From Typha latifolia (Eukaryota; Streptophyta; Magnoliopsida; Poales; Typhaceae), in NCBI GenBank assembly GCA_019914945.1, contig CM034105.1, positions 620,001-684,000 on the forward strand: a stretch of DNA of 64,000 nt, written 5' to 3'. Below are positions 1 through 15,388 of the stretch, piece after piece (position 1 is the stretch's first letter; each line of letters begins with the position of its first letter). The notes beneath the pieces were generated by a model. It was not told the DNA's origin. It saw only the letters and a list, made by a program, of their open reading frames with translations, and did no database searches. The translations under genes were made by a program, and so were the position numbers.

Positions 1-111
1 TCTCTTAGTAACCCACGAGGCTGTTGACATTTGAGATGTGTATATGGCATAATAGAGATAAGCTCAAGGCTTTGAAATTGTTTAAGCAAAGTCAAAAACA
101 GGAGGCTTCGC

Positions 112-119
112 TATATAAG
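112..119 (+). promoter_or_regulatory. TATA box of WRKY72-like gene
   Basis: The octamer TATATAAG lies 105 bases before the ATG at 224. It is followed by a purine-rich leader (about 120-190) typical of a plant 5' UTR. This fits transcription starting near 145, but the start site itself is inferred. Confidence 0.6.
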
Positions 120-223
120 AGAAGGGAGGAGTGCAAGGACAAAGACAAGACAAAAGAAATAGAGAGATAGAGAAGGGAAGAGAAGGCCAAGCTGAGATAT
201 AATTGGCTTGTACGTTCTTCTCT

Positions 224-3106
<2,883 letters not shown>

Positions 3107-3978
3107 AGGAGTTCTTTTGTATTTAGAAGTATTTGTTTGAATTGTGAAAAACTTTTTGGAATTTTAGTTTGACGTGTACAAGGGTGATACGTAGAAATAT
3201 TGGAAATTATTTGATGCTGTATATAGTAGTAACTTCGTAATATGGCACATACGATGGAAACTTGACGGTTGTGATCTTTAGCGTCGCAATTTGCTGTTTG
3301 GTGTTTGGGGGTAAGCAGCCGATCTCATGATCCGCTAACTGCTCTCCGTTGACTACCGCCGCTTGTTTGCCACGTCGTTTTTTAGGACACGTGGCAGACC
3401 AGCTGCTTGCTCACGCGACTATTGAGGGAAATGAGAACTTAGCGCCGAAATCAGAGGAAGAGAACAAAGAGAAATTCTATTTTAATTCCTACGTCGATTT
3501 CTTTCGTTACCGTCTTCGCTTTGTGCATTCTACTGAATCGGTAAATAACAGTTAAATCTTTGTCCCTAGTTTTCTTAGCAAGTAAACTTATACGGGAATT
3601 AAGTGCTTGGTCTTTTGTACAAAATCTTATGTATTTTTACCCAGCACATTGTTTAATGTTAATCTTCGTTATGGTAACTTGATGTTAAACGAATATGATC
3701 TGAAGTAATTCATTGGGAGCTTGATAATTGCGGTGCGTTAACTGTTTGTTAGATTGCTGAGGAGAGAAGTAAGAGAGTGTTGGGTATGTCTTGAATCGAT
3801 GCTCAGATGGATAGAGCGTTATTGCATTGTTTCTTTATTTAGATTGTATTCAGAACTTGTGTTTCGCAAAAACTTTCTCCGATTCTATGATCACATCGTT
3901 GAAAGCATCTCATTTGCAGTAAGTTGCCTACGGAGCACTCGGTCGCGAGCTATTGCGCGAGCGTACAACTTATCAACT
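3107..3978. other. Spacer between WRKY72-like and SnRK1 gamma genes
   Basis: This holds the WRKY 3' UTR (to about 3300) and, nearer 3979, leader or promoter sequence of the next gene. An open frame continues upstream of 3979, but it lacks conserved residues and I do not count it as coding. A non-coding 5' UTR intron is possible. No other gene is seen. Confidence 0.5.
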
Positions 3979-5811
3979 ATGGCGCAGCAGGATCGATTAC
4001 AATCAAGAATTCCAAGCTGTGATGCTTATTTTGACCGGATCCAGTCTAAGAAAAGGTTGCCACATTCTTTACAAGAATCTCTGACATCCTCATTTGCAAA
4101 GATTCCATCTTCTTCTTTTCCACTAGTTCCAGGGGGCAAAGGTATCCTTTGATTCTATTATATGCTGCTTTTATTGCTGCCTATGTTGGTCATTGTAGGA
4201 TGGTTGCATTTTGTTTTGTGTGTAGTAGTCCGTAGACAACCTTCTTAACTAACAGTTTAACTGCTTCTTGAAGAACAGTGATTGAAATTTCGGCAGACAC
4301 ATCGGTTGTGGACGCAGTCCGGACTTTGTCGGAACATAATATAATGGCTGCCCCTGTGACAAATCCAGAGGGAAGTACTTATATAGACTGGAGAGAGCGT
4401 TATCTTGGACTAGTAGACTATTGTGCAATAATTCACTGGGTGTTAGAGAGTGCAGAGGTTGCAGCTGTTGCTCTAACAGCAGGCTCAGCAACAGCTGCTG
4501 GAGTAGGTGCTGGTGCTCTTGGTACTATTGGGGTTGGCGTGGCATGGGGGGCAACTGGTCCACTAGCAGTTGCTGGGCTAACTATTGCGGCGATTGGCGC
4601 AGCGGTAGCTGGAGGATTGGCTGCTGAAAGTGGAATGGCAATAGATGCTCCTACTGCTGCTGATAATTTAGCGGAGGATTTCTACAAAGTCCTACTTCAG
4701 AAGGAGCCTTTCAAGTCCACTACTGTAAGTTCATTTACTACTTTAGCTAGCTTTGACTGGGCCATGCCAGATATATGTAGGAATGCATCTTGACGACGAT
4801 CATCTTGCGATGGTAGTGGCTATCTAACTATCTTGTTGTTTCCTATAATTCTTATGAAGTTCCATGTTCTCAATTTTGGAGATTATTTCAGGTAAGATCA
4901 ATTGTGAAATCATGCCGCTCGACGCCATTCCTTCCAGTTGCACAAGATAGCTCCATGCTCACTGTGCTGCTGCTACTTTCTAAGTACAGACTGAAGAATG
5001 TCCCAGTAATTGAAGCTGGGAAGCCTCATATTCGGAATTTTATTACGCAAACCGCAGTCGTCCAAGGCCTGAAGCAATGCAAGGGAAGCGACTGGTTTGA
5101 TTTCATCGCTGCACGCCCTCTTTCAGACTTTGGACTTCCTTTTATGTCACATAAAGAGGTTTTTGTTTTTATTTTCTCGCTCTTCTTTTCAGAAAACAAT
5201 CCCTGTTTGAGCAAGAATGAATGCTGGTGAATAATTTTCAGGTTATTAGCATCAACAGTGATGAACTTATACTTGAAGCTTTCAAGAGGATGAAGGATAA
5301 TCAAGTAGGAGGTCTTCCAGTTATAGAAGCTGGTAGCGGAAGAAGAATTATCGGCAGTGTGAGCATACAGGACATCAGATTTTTGCTGCTTAGACCTCGG
5401 CTCTTCTCTGATTTCAGGTGAATTTTAGCAATGATTTGCTACAAATTGCAAGCTAAAGTTCCTCAGATACTAATAACAGTGAGAGAACATTTGATTTGTC
5501 TTACAACTCTGTGCTATTCCTGCAGGCATCTAACTGTGTTGAACTTTATGAAGTCCATAGCTTCTGTTGATATGGACCTGACCAACTCATTGGCAACACC
5601 AGTAACATGTTCGCCTGGTGCTCGCCTCGGTAGCGTGATCGAGAGTTTGGCATCGAAATCTGCTCATCGGATTTATGTAGTAGAGGGTGACGACGCTGAA
5701 GTTATCGGTGTAGTGACACTGAGAGATGTAATCTCTTGCTTCGTCTATGAACCATCTGATCATTTTGACAACTACTTCGGTTTTGCTACAAAGGAGATTC
5801 TGAACCAGTGA
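3979..5811 (+). CDS. KING1: SNF1-related kinase (SnRK1) regulatory subunit gamma-1, four CBS domains
   Basis: Non-catalytic gamma-type subunit of the SnRK1 energy-sensing kinase complex. Exons are 3979-4141, 4279-4724, 4892-5158, 5242-5417 and 5526-5811 (445 residues). The start MAQQDRLQ is the first ATG giving a family-like N-terminus. CBS 1 begins after a Pro/Ser-rich leader (VIEISADTSVVDAVRTLSEH). It is interrupted by an Ala/Gly-rich hydrophobic insert (about 110-145) characteristic of this plant protein. CBS 2-4 follow (FLPVAQDSSMLTVLLLLSKY; ISINSDELILEAFKRM; PVTCSPGARLGSVIESL), each with the usual PVI.../G..T..D pattern. The protein ends at the expected family length. Intron 1 has a GTATCCTTT donor of U12 type (see its own entry). 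The family is secure; whether this gamma binds nucleotides or acts in SnRK1 in vivo is inferred from Arabidopsis KINGgamma. Confidence 0.93.
4142..4278 (+). other. Candidate U12-type intron (GT-AG) in SnRK1 gamma gene
   Basis: The donor at 4142 reads GTATCCTTT, the textbook U12 5' splice site. It interrupts the codon between GGK and VIEI (phase 1). The only acceptor that keeps the frame is AG at 4277-4278. Branch-like elements are CTTCTTAAC at 4241-4249, close to consensus but about 30 bases from the acceptor, and a weaker TTTAAC about 18 bases from it. The donor evidence is strong and the branch site is imperfect. Confidence 0.6.
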
Positions 5812-6092
5812 GATCGATTGCACATCTGAATTCTAACAATGATGAAGCAATAAGAGTTCAGCTGAAGAAACGCAAGATCATATCCCATGGCATTTTCTAT
5901 TTTTATTTTTTGCTGATACCTCTATTTTACTACCAAGGTGATTTTGTCACCTTTTTTTTTAATTAAATAAAGATTGATCTTAAATAAGCCGTTCTCTGCA
6001 TCTATGTCCTCTGTGGTGGATTTAGTAGGACCCAGCATTGGACTTCAGAAAGTTACAAAAAGGGGAGGAGAAAACGGAGTACGAGATCTGAG
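5812..6092. other. 3' flank of SnRK1 gamma gene
   Basis: Probable 3' UTR, with AATAAA-like sequence near 5965 (ttaaataaag), followed by unassigned sequence up to the point where similarity to the NDR-kinase gene begins. No gene is seen. Confidence 0.4.
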
Positions 6093-6515
6093 GAGCATCC
6101 AGGAGCGCAAAAAGAGGTCAGTTCTTCTCCGCATTTGGGTCGACCCGTCTTGATTGGATATTTTTCACTTTTGTTGGTCTTTGCCTGCTGGATCTCGCGT
6201 TATACCACTAGATCTTCTGGCTTCTGTTCTACGGATCGTCTTCAATTAAACTGGTCTTCTCTTAATTTGGGAATATCTTTCTTGGTCGATCTTTTCTGCT
6301 ACAATCTAGTTCTTTGCTTAGTGTCAAGATCGTAGCTTGAGAGGATTACACTTCAGCGATGATTTTATAGTTTGGAGCTTGTTGTAATATGGTTCATCAT
6401 ACACAGTGTGATGCATGATCTTGCTTATAGATATTACTCAAGCACTAGGGTTTGATGGAATTGGTTAATAGACTTCGTATTTTGCTACTGATGTTCTTGT
6501 AGGTAATAAGGTTTT
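6093..6515 (+). pseudogene. Truncated copy of NDR kinase exon 1 end plus intron 1 start
   Basis: This stretch matches the intact NDR kinase gene near the other end of the window (about 61455-61890) in the same orientation. Shared pieces include the exon end coding IQERK and its donor (catccaggagcg, then aggtcagt), followed by catttgggtcgacc, then gatcttctngnttntgttcta, the cgtcttnaatt block, ctagggtttg, and a ttcttntcgtaat-like end. Because it carries intron sequence it arose by genomic DNA duplication and not retroposition. There is no start codon, kinase domain or downstream exon, so it cannot make the kinase. Similarity fades before about 6093 and after about 6515. Identity was judged by eye. 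Confidence 0.75.
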
Positions 6516-6830
6516 ATTGCTTATGTTCTCGAACAAGTAATAGGAAAGAAGGGAGAGAAGTCAAGAATTTCATTATAATAGCACATATAAACTTTAGCAC
6601 ATTTTGAGGGCTAAAATAAAAATTCGTGTGATAGTACTAAGGAAATTTTTGATGTTGTATGTCAGAAGAGAAAGAATCACAAGTATTTCTTAAAGGATGC
6701 CACCAATTCATAAGGAATAAATGCAATTTTAACTTCTGGAGGGTTAATGTGCCCTTGAGAAGTATTACAAAATCTTAAGAAGATGATGATGATTTATATT
6801 TATATAAAGACTGCAAGTTTATAGCTGTGA
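6516..6830. other. Spacer, no gene seen
   Basis: AT-rich sequence between the truncated NDR copy and the decayed receptor kinase. I see no coding or RNA feature in it. Confidence 0.4.
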
Positions 6831-6833
6831 TGG

Positions 6834-9800
6834 TTATGCATGTAATTCCAAAATATATAATCTAGAAATAGAGCCTGCAACATTATTGTAAACTTCCAAA
6901 TGGAAAAGTGCTATACCTACCTCATCTTTACTGAGTATAGAGGGGCTCATTCTCAACATACTTTCATCTTTCTTTGGGATTTTGGCTGCCAAGAAACATT
7001 CTCTTGCTGCAGTCAGATCCTTGACAACTTTCATCATCTTCAGTCATTCTTTTGGTGATTCCTTCGAACACAAGAGTCCATACTTGATCACCAAAATTAA
7101 GCAGTTCTGTGTACTCTCTATTGGGTCAACTGTATCCACTATGTCTTGCTCGATGATCATAGCATTGTCTTCTAAGAACAACCTGTTATCTATGATGTCC
7201 ATAATCTGTTCAGGAAAAGATGCATGAAGGCTTAACCCATCCTTAAACTTGTCATCCCTACGGTTCACTCCAGTAAACATTTCTAGCAGAAGAATCCCAT
7301 AGCTATAGACATCCCCAAATATTGATGCTCGACAGCCCATTCCGTATTTTGCAGAGCATTTGATATATACAGGATCAATAAGAGTAATCCCAGTTGTCAC
7401 TGAAGCACACTAGAATGTCTTGATAAGGTTGTATACTACAAAGTAGGTACTCGAATTATTTAGTTCTGTTAGTACAAATAATTACACTTGACCGTCAAAT
7501 AAGTAGCTTGAAGGGGTGAGTAGGATGCACTGCCACTTAACTAATGGTTCCTACTATATTTGAATGGTAGTTATAAAAGTTAAATATTAGTATTTTTAAG
7601 GAAAGTTGAATCAAAAGATCACACAGAAATGGTATTCTGGCTGCATGTTTTACCAACCTTGATTTGTCTGATCAAATTAATTCAGTAAATTAGAGAAGGA
7701 AAAGGCAAAAATCATGAGTCTATGTTTACACAACTTAAGTGCTTTATATTAGGTCGAAAACCATGTGGTACTCCACTATGGTTTTACTTGTATTTGGCAA
7801 ACATTGAGTTTGCATTCTTGAGGATAATGTTTTTTTGAAGTTATATGTGTTGGACTGACTCATACTTCGAGTCACAACTAAATCAGAATTCAATTGATTA
7901 TTCATAAATGGAGCTCTTACCTGGAGGAACATAACCAATAGATCCCTTTATTCCTATTGTGCTAGTTGAACATTGAGATGATTGGTCGCAGGGTTGGATG
8001 AGAAATTTTGCTAATCCAAAATCACCCACATGTGCTGTCATGTAGCTGTCCAGAAGAGCATTGCTAGGCTTAAGATCACAATGAACAATAGGCACAGGCC
8101 CATGATGATGAAGATACTCCAAAGCTGCTCCAATATCGATGGCTATGTTTAGCCTCTGAATAAGGCTTAAGCTTATGAACGGACGGCTCATGCATGCATT
8201 TGGATGCAACCACTCTTCCAGACTACCATTGGGCATGAACTCAAAGACCAGAGCCTTAAAATCATTACCCTGGTGATCTGAACTAGAGCATGAAGTTAGA
8301 ACCTTGACAAGATTTCGGTGGTGGATGCTTCTCATGGCCTCACATTCAGAAGTAAAACTCTGGAAAGCCCCATGTTGCTGAAGGTTCAGCACTTTCACAG
8401 CAACAATGCTTGCATTATCATAATTCATTATTCCTTTATATACTGATCCAAAACTACCTGTGCCAATTATATTAGCTGAAGAGAACCCATCAGTAGCTTT
8501 AAAAAGCTCATTGTAAGATATCTTCGTATACCAATCTTTCAATAAGAAAATAGACAGTTGTTTTATTGTAGAACCCCATATCCAGTGACGACTCCCAAAT
8601 AAGCATAGGACTATAGTCAGACATATAGCTCCACGACCTCTAGTTAAAAGTATTGTTCTGACTACATGGGAATGATGCCTTCCCAGAGAGATGTCTGCTT
8701 GCAGGCTGGGAAGTGTAGTTCAGGAATTCCACCACAGAGTTTAGTGTTTCCTCTGAGAGACACTGCACTGGCATTCTTGAAAACCCCTTCTGTTGGCACC
8801 TGACCCTCAAAGTTATTGAAAGAAAGATTAAAGTATTGGAGATAGGGGAATTCATCTAGGAATTTTGGAATTTGACCAGATAAGTTGTTTGAGAGATCAA
8901 GCTCCTTTAGCCCTCTTAGATTGCTACAAGAGGATGGAATGGGTCCTTCAAATAAGTTCCCTTCCATATGAAGTCTTTCCACAATCTCGCATTCACTGAT
9001 GGTGCTAGGAATTTCACCAGAGAGCTTGTTATGAGAGAAGTCCAGCTTCCCGATTTTTTTTCAAATTACCAACTTCTAATGGTAAAGAACCATTCAGAAG
9101 ATTATATGACAAGTCGAGGAAGATGGAAAGTGAAGAAAGCTTCATGACTTCTTTGGGAATGTTGCCACTGAGCTTATTATTTGAAAGAATGACTCCAGAA
9201 TCCACATTTTGCCAAATGCTGATGGAATGCTCCCTTCAGTTCATTGTTACAGAGGTTGATTGTGTTCATCTGCATGAGGTTGTTGATTGTACTTGGAATT
9301 TTACCTGAAATCATGTTGTCCGATAGATCCAAGTACTGTATTCTCTGGCTTTTCCTGATTTCTACAGGAATGGTACCTTGAAGAAGGTTTGCATTCATAT
9401 CAACTATCAAGGAAAGTTAGATTTGTGGACTTCCCAATCTCAGCTGGAACATTACCTGATATTTGATTTTTATCAGGTGCCAGAGTGTCATGCCTTGTCG
9501 ACAGGTTAGATATTGAGCTGGGCATCATGCCGCGGAGCAGATTGTATCCCACATCCAATAATTGTAAATTAGTGCAGTTGGTAAGTGCAGCCATGAAGCT
9601 CCAATCACTAGGCTTACTAGCTTCCGGTTGATTATAAGAGAAGTCTAGCCAATAGAGGCTTTGCAAAGTTCTTATGCTTGAAGGTATCGTTCCAGTGAAA
9701 GCCATTGAAGTTGAGCTCGACGTCGGTTAAGTGCAGAAGCATTGGATAATGATGCAGGAATGGGTCCCTCAAGTAGATTTTGGTGCATGAGCAGGATATG

Positions 9801-10830
9801 AAGATATGGAAGAAGATCACCGATGTCCGAAGGGAGAGTTCCCTCGAGCTGGTTACTGCTAATTGCTAAACTGATCGTGGCTGAGAGATTGTAAAAGGGA
9901 GGATGGTATCTTGCCTGATAAGTAATTCAATCCGAGATCAAGATACACAAGAGATGCAGTTGGCTAAGTGAAGCTGGGATCTCTCCTGATAGATTATCTT
10001 CAGAGCAGTCCAGATGAGTGGGAGATAGAAAGTTTTCCAAAAGAAGATGGAATTCCACCATCAAGACTATTTCTGGCTAGAAACCAGACCATCCATCCAG
10101 AGACACAGAGGTTTCCTAGAGAAGGTGGGATGGTTCCTGTAAGACTGTTGTACGAGACATCAAGGAAGGGGGTATGACTCCTGTTAGGTTGTTATTTGTA
10201 GACAGCAAAATAAAGCAGGGAGGAGAGAATCCCAACTGAGATTGGGATTGACCCAGTTAGGCTGTTGAATGGAAGATCAAGAATCAGCAATTGATCAAGG
10301 TTTCCCAAAGTGGCGGGAATGAATCCTGTAAGATTGTCGTAGCCTAATATTAATCCGAGTGAGCTTCCGAAGAGACCTGAGCTCAGGAGGGATTTCTCCC
10401 ACAAGGAATTTGCTCCGAAAATCGATTATCTGAATGTCTGGACACTGGGTGAGATTGTAAGGGATCTCACCCTTGAGCCTGTTTGTCCTCAAGCTGATGA
10501 CTCGAAGATTGGAGCAGTTGCCAAGAGCTGAGGGAATTCTCCCATCGAGTGAATTCATGCTTATGTTGACATAGTGCAGCCGGGACAAGCGATCTAACTC
10601 TTCGAAGATTGGAGCCTCCAGTGAGACTGTTGTTTGAGAGGCTGATCCTCTGGAGGAAAGTGAGGTTGCCTATGGATGGGGATATAGAGTCAACCAGGTG
10701 AAAAGAGTCTAGGTTGAGGGCAGTGAGTCGTTCGGGATGACAGACGGCTGGCTGCACTCGCGACGCCTCGCCACTGGCAGTAATGGAGGGAGTCAAGAGC
10801 GAAGCGATCCAATATGGCATTACTTCTTAA
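6834..10830 (-). pseudogene. Decayed LRR receptor-like kinase, subfamily XII (EFR/Xa21/FLS2-like)
   Basis: Remains of a plasma-membrane immune-type receptor kinase. Reading leftwards from about 10820: an LRR N-cap fragment (SLHYCQWRGV), then HPERLTALNLDS and SPSIGNLTFLQ repeats. LRRs continue in at least four frames to about 8662. A hydrophobic segment follows (about 8640-8560). The first kinase exon (about 8542-7916) has the Gly loop GTGSFGSVYKG, the Lys in VAVKVLNL, a non-RD HCDLKPSN loop and DFGLAK, and ends at GYVPP. The second exon (from 7348) has YGMG and SYGILLLEMFTG. Damage includes many LRR frameshifts and no signal peptide. The acceptor before the second exon reads AA instead of AG (base 7349). 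A TGA at 7044-7046 replaces the expected Arg codon after SPKE. Family assignment is firm and non-function is very likely. Confidence 0.88.
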
Positions 10831-11810
10831 CTTGATTAAGGTAGCGAGGTAGGGTTTGTTGTGGGAATAATGGAAGAGTCGTGTAGATTGGAATTCTTGG
10901 TAGTATTCAAATCATACTATCATGAAAAGTCCCCATAGGCAGAACAGTTAACAGAAGTGCACGATTGCTACCTTTCCGCTGGAAAATTCTCAGTTTATGT
11001 ACCCAGCTGTTCACCGTCAGTTTTCTCATTTGGCATGACCTGATCATATAAATCTGATGAAAATAAAAATAAATATAAAAAACAAACATCAAGCAACTCA
11101 GAGAGTGGGGGGCCCTGGCCGACCTCAAGCGACATGGGCTGGCCCTTTATCCGGTCCGGCCCAAAGTTAATACAAAGAAATTAATAGACGGATTATTGAC
11201 GAAGAATCCGGTGGAGTTTTGTACGTGCATGGGGGTTCCATTTAGGCAGGTTGAGGTTGTGCCCATTTGGGGGCAGAAGTGAACCGAACCGAGGAAGAAA
11301 AGGAATTAAAATAAAAATGAATGGAGTTTGCAGGCATCTGGTTCAAGAGCATGGAACTAATTCTTTTTCACTCCTTTCCTTTTCCTTTCCTTTCCTTCGT
11401 CTGGTTTAAAGTCTTGTTCGATGGAGATGTCGACAGTTGACTACCTTACAAGTAAGTAAATTAAGCTCCATGAATTTAAGGACGATAGCAGCAGAGTCCG
11501 AGGCCCGAATCTCTTTAGCTTACCTTCTCAACTCTTCTAAAGGCTTCGTAAAGAAAAAGATAGAAGAATATAAACCTAGAGTGGTCTTTCTGATATCTAT
11601 GACAACCACTGACTAATGACTATATCTATATATAGGACGTGGCACCATTTTTGGTGATAAATACGAAATCAATTCCTGCGCACCTTTTTGTAAGGTCGAC
11701 ATGTCCCCCACTGTACAACTCTATATTTCCTTGCAAAAGCCTTATCTCCTTCAGATCTCTCTCAACTCTACAGGGCCAACCCTACCAGCGAATAAGCATC
11801 TCAAGCCTTC

Positions 11811-11843
11811 CTCCTCCTCCTCCTCCTCCTCCTCCTCCTCCTC
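11811..11843 (+). repeat. (CCT)n microsatellite
   Basis: About eleven CTC/CCT trinucleotide units in a row. Translated, they give the poly-Pro or poly-Ser runs seen in overlapping open frames, which should not be taken as evidence of a gene. Confidence 0.85.
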
Positions 11844-12018
11844 AAGAATCCCAACGACGCCCATGGTGGTCCAACCACCAGGAGGCTTAGATTAGTATTC
11901 CAATGTCAGATTCCAATATTATTATTCCCTATCTGTGTCTGTCCGTACGTGAAAAGGAAGTAGTCAGTCGTTCATCAAAAGCCATTGCGTTTAAGAATTG
12001 AGTGGCTTCTCTACTAGT

Positions 12019-12023
<5 letters not shown>

Positions 12024-12079
<56 letters not shown>
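12024..12079 (+). repeat. Compound (CA)n(TA)n microsatellite
   Basis: A CATA/CA run passes directly into about 14 TA units. A typical plant dinucleotide repeat, probably polymorphic between individuals. Confidence 0.9.
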
Positions 12080-12082
<3 letters not shown>

Positions 12083-15000
12083 GAATCTGATGATCTTACA
12101 ATGTCTTGTTATGGATGTTTTTGGTCAACCCGAGTGGAAATTATTTTACGTAGGATATTAAAAGAAGTTCCATCCGTTTAGCAGAGAAAGCAAGGAGAAA
12201 CGTTTACTTTCTTGGTTTATTTATTTATTTTTTCTTTTTCACTAGAATTTACTTGGCTTTTTTTACGTGGAGATCTTTACAGTCTGTATGATGTGGCAGT
12301 CAAAAAAAGAAGAAATAAAAAAGGTGATATTGATAGTTGCGTACGGATCGTGGCCCATCGCCGTGATCATTCTTTTTTTATAAAGGGAAAAAATATTACA
12401 TGGTATCCCGTACGACGTGGCAGTCCATACTGAAGCTTTTTGTCGACCTATTACCTAATTTTAGAAATTACACTACTTTGCTAGATTTGGATATCTTCTT
12501 TGTGATGATCGGCCTAAAGGTTTAAAGCCGATTAGGGAAAGTTGAGAGGCATCTTATCTTCCAAATTAAAAGCATATATACTTGTCAGATAAATCTCTGC
12601 TCAGACGTATAGAAATTAAATTAAATTAAAAAACCACTTGCAAAAAAAAATTCTCAGTGGGAAATGGTTATATTTTGGCTCCTATTTCTCACTTCAGGAA
12701 GCCATTGAGAACTATAGATATTTTGATCGATATTGTAATCATTTAATGCGATGTGGATTATCAACCAAAATAATTGTCAACATTATGATGTTAAATTCGG
12801 TTGCCCTCGTCAGCTAGCTAGCTAATTACTTTGATATTCATCTACTCCGATTAGGTTTCGGGTCTGGATCGAGATAGTCTGCAATTAATAGCGACATTGA
12901 AATGCATGGTGTTTGAACGGAAGGATTGAAAATGAGATTAGATTGATGCCGACGATGGTCTGTGATGAAAAAAAAAAAAAAAAGAACGAAAGAATTATCT
13001 TCCATTGGGAGGTTGAGAATTGATTTCCCACTTACCTTATTTACTTAAAGGAGCTTCATTTTTGCATCAGATATATAATCCAAGTAAGTAGATTGTCATT
13101 TTGTTGAAAAAAATTAACTGCAACGCTGCAAGAATGCACATCATCATTAATGCTTCTGTCTGATTTATACTTGAGATGAACAGAGTCGCAGTCATTTGAA
13201 ATACATTACATAAAAGTAGAGTTTGATGAAGATTCTTGGGTTCTGGTAATTAATGCGGAGGCATTCATGTAACAGTTGACATGGCATTATTAATTTATGT
13301 AGGCAGATGGTGATGTTTTAAGTGAATCAAGCAGCAAGGAATATTAACCGAGTTTCTAAAATGCAAACGTTTTTTTGTGATCGATGGCAGCAACACTGCT
13401 GATCAGCATAGAGACTAGAGATAGATAGATAGATAAAACATGCAGTGCCTTTCAGAAAAGGATACGATCGAAGACTTTTGGCAGATACTGAACAATAAAT
13501 GTGAGCCCTTTATAAGCGCATTCTTTCTATCCACATTTTGATAATTGTTTCTCTTTATCTAAGTATTCCAATATCTTCAAAAGAAATAAAGTAACTACGA
13601 AATGGGACGGAAAATTAAAATCTCCAGCTCTCTAGAAGCCAAGATGATGAGATAGTTTGATGAAGATGGGAGATTAAATTAATTAAGGAAGAAACAATCT
13701 ATGGGCAAAGGATTGGCCACATCACATAAACCAAAGACTCAAAATACCCTTGCTAGTGCTTGCACTTCTTTTCCACGTCATACTTTCACTCTGCCAGTTG
13801 ATCTATGAGAGAGGATGTTGGTGTTAGGCTATTTACTGGGTCTGGGTCTTCTTCAACTTTGAGCATCCTGTGCCATCTGTTATCTTCTTTTGGTTTGGTT
13901 GATGAAAGTATAGCCAAAATATTTAAGTTTTGAATCCATGCCACTTGATACTTAAATTTTTTAGGAACATGTAACTTTAGTATGCATGCAGCACTGTTGC
14001 TGCTAATATCACACTGTCATCATCACTAATTACTCTTTAGAAGGTATTATACCAAATTATATATGATTACTTATTAAAGTGATCATAAGGATGCCAAAGT
14101 GAGCACTTGGTTAACTTTGTGAATCTCTTTTTGTTTGTGATGAAGACCATGCAGTTGCTTCCTTCCAATAACATTACTGTCATCAACATGGATAGGCTAA
14201 TGAAATCCTTCTCAGGATGGACAGATGCTATGACAACTGAACCATCTAAAGAAAAGAAAGCCATTTAGAGAGAGAAGAGAAAGAGATGGGATGATATCTT
14301 TTTTAAGATAAATTTACATTTAACATCCTATATTTTCACTTATTTGCAATTGATATCCTGTGCTTTAATATTTATAAATCGAGTCGTCTATCTTAAATAA
14401 ATATGTGCAGAAAATAATTTGGGCTAACATCGCATATGAAAATATTGAGATATCAAAATCTTCTTTCTTCGATCTTCTTTCTTTTATAGCACAATGAATA
14501 TTATCTTCTCCTCTAATCTTAAATCTAAAGCTAGAAGAGAGCAATTTAGATCCGGCCAAAAATTAAAGTGAGGTTTTTTTTTATTTCTATTTTTTTAATC
14601 TCTTCTAGTCTCTTAGCTTTGAGTAAAAAAATTTCGGTAAAATTACTTCAAGTTTGGTAGAGTATCTTGAGTTAAGTAAGGTATCTTCCACATATTTGAT
14701 AAATTGAAGGATTCGATTTACAAATAATAAAAGGTACAAAATAGATGAAACAGACCGATGTTAAATGCAAATTTCTTAATTTTTTTTTTCCTTACAAAAA
14801 GATGAGTTCTTCTCTCACTTGTCGATTGCAAGCAGGCAATTTACCCCCACCAACAATGCCATAAATGGGACGGTGTGGCCATGGAAATATGCATTTATTG
14901 TGACCAGATACTCAAACCAGGGAATAGGATATGATTCCCTTTACCCTCTCCTTGATGTGTCTTTAAAACCAAGCAAGACAAGGATAAGATCATAGGAAAC

Positions 15001-15275
15001 CATTTATTGTGTCATTACTCTTTATCCCTTCCCTATTCTTGGCTGAAGTTTTAATCACACCCTGCATGTTAAAATGGAAGTACAGAGCAGAGATCCTGGG
15101 GGGGAGAAGAAGAAAAAACAGAGAGTAAATAGAGTATTAAGGACTATTAATGTTCAGGAAATCCATAGATATGCATGTTGGAATGCACTTTCCATATGAT
15201 TATGTGTAGTCCTTATCAGTTGGTTGGTGGTGGGGCCTAAGACCTTTACCCTTGGTTAGGGGCCCTTTGCCCCCC

Positions 15276-15283
15276 TTTAAATA
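15276..15283 (+). promoter_or_regulatory. TATA-like box of NPF4 gene
   Basis: TTTAAATA lies 106 bases before the ATG at 15389, with a CT-rich leader between them. The spacing suits a core promoter; the transcription start is not determined. Confidence 0.45.
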
Positions 15284-15388
15284 ACGGTGCTGCAGCTTAC
15301 TTTTGTTTCATCCACATCCTTCCCCAAATCAGAGGGACTTCTTCTTAAGTCTCTCAGACAGGTTGCAGAAGAAGGGGAAGGAGGCAAA

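Larger units (their letters stand above)
10831..15275. other. Long intergenic region, microsatellites only
   Basis: About 4.4 kb without a supportable gene. It contains a pyrimidine tract (about 11370-11400), a CCT-repeat (11811-11843), a compound (CA)n(TA)n tract (about 12024-12079) and an A-run near 12967. The open frame at 11639-11890 consists largely of proline codons from the CCT repeat. The right end is the likely NPF promoter. Confidence 0.5.

Noticed and set aside
3754..3978. Upstream in-frame extension of the SnRK1 gamma protein
   Set aside because: No conserved residues; the family N-terminus fits the Met at 3979.
10370..10400. AGCTCAGGAGGGAT resembles the 5' part of miR390
   Set aside because: It lies in the LRR pseudogene and on the sense strand encodes part of GEIPPELR, a common LRR motif; no hairpin is seen.
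11639..11895. Overlapping proline-rich and serine-rich open frames
   Set aside because: Both arise from the CCT microsatellite; no conserved flanks or homologue is recognised.
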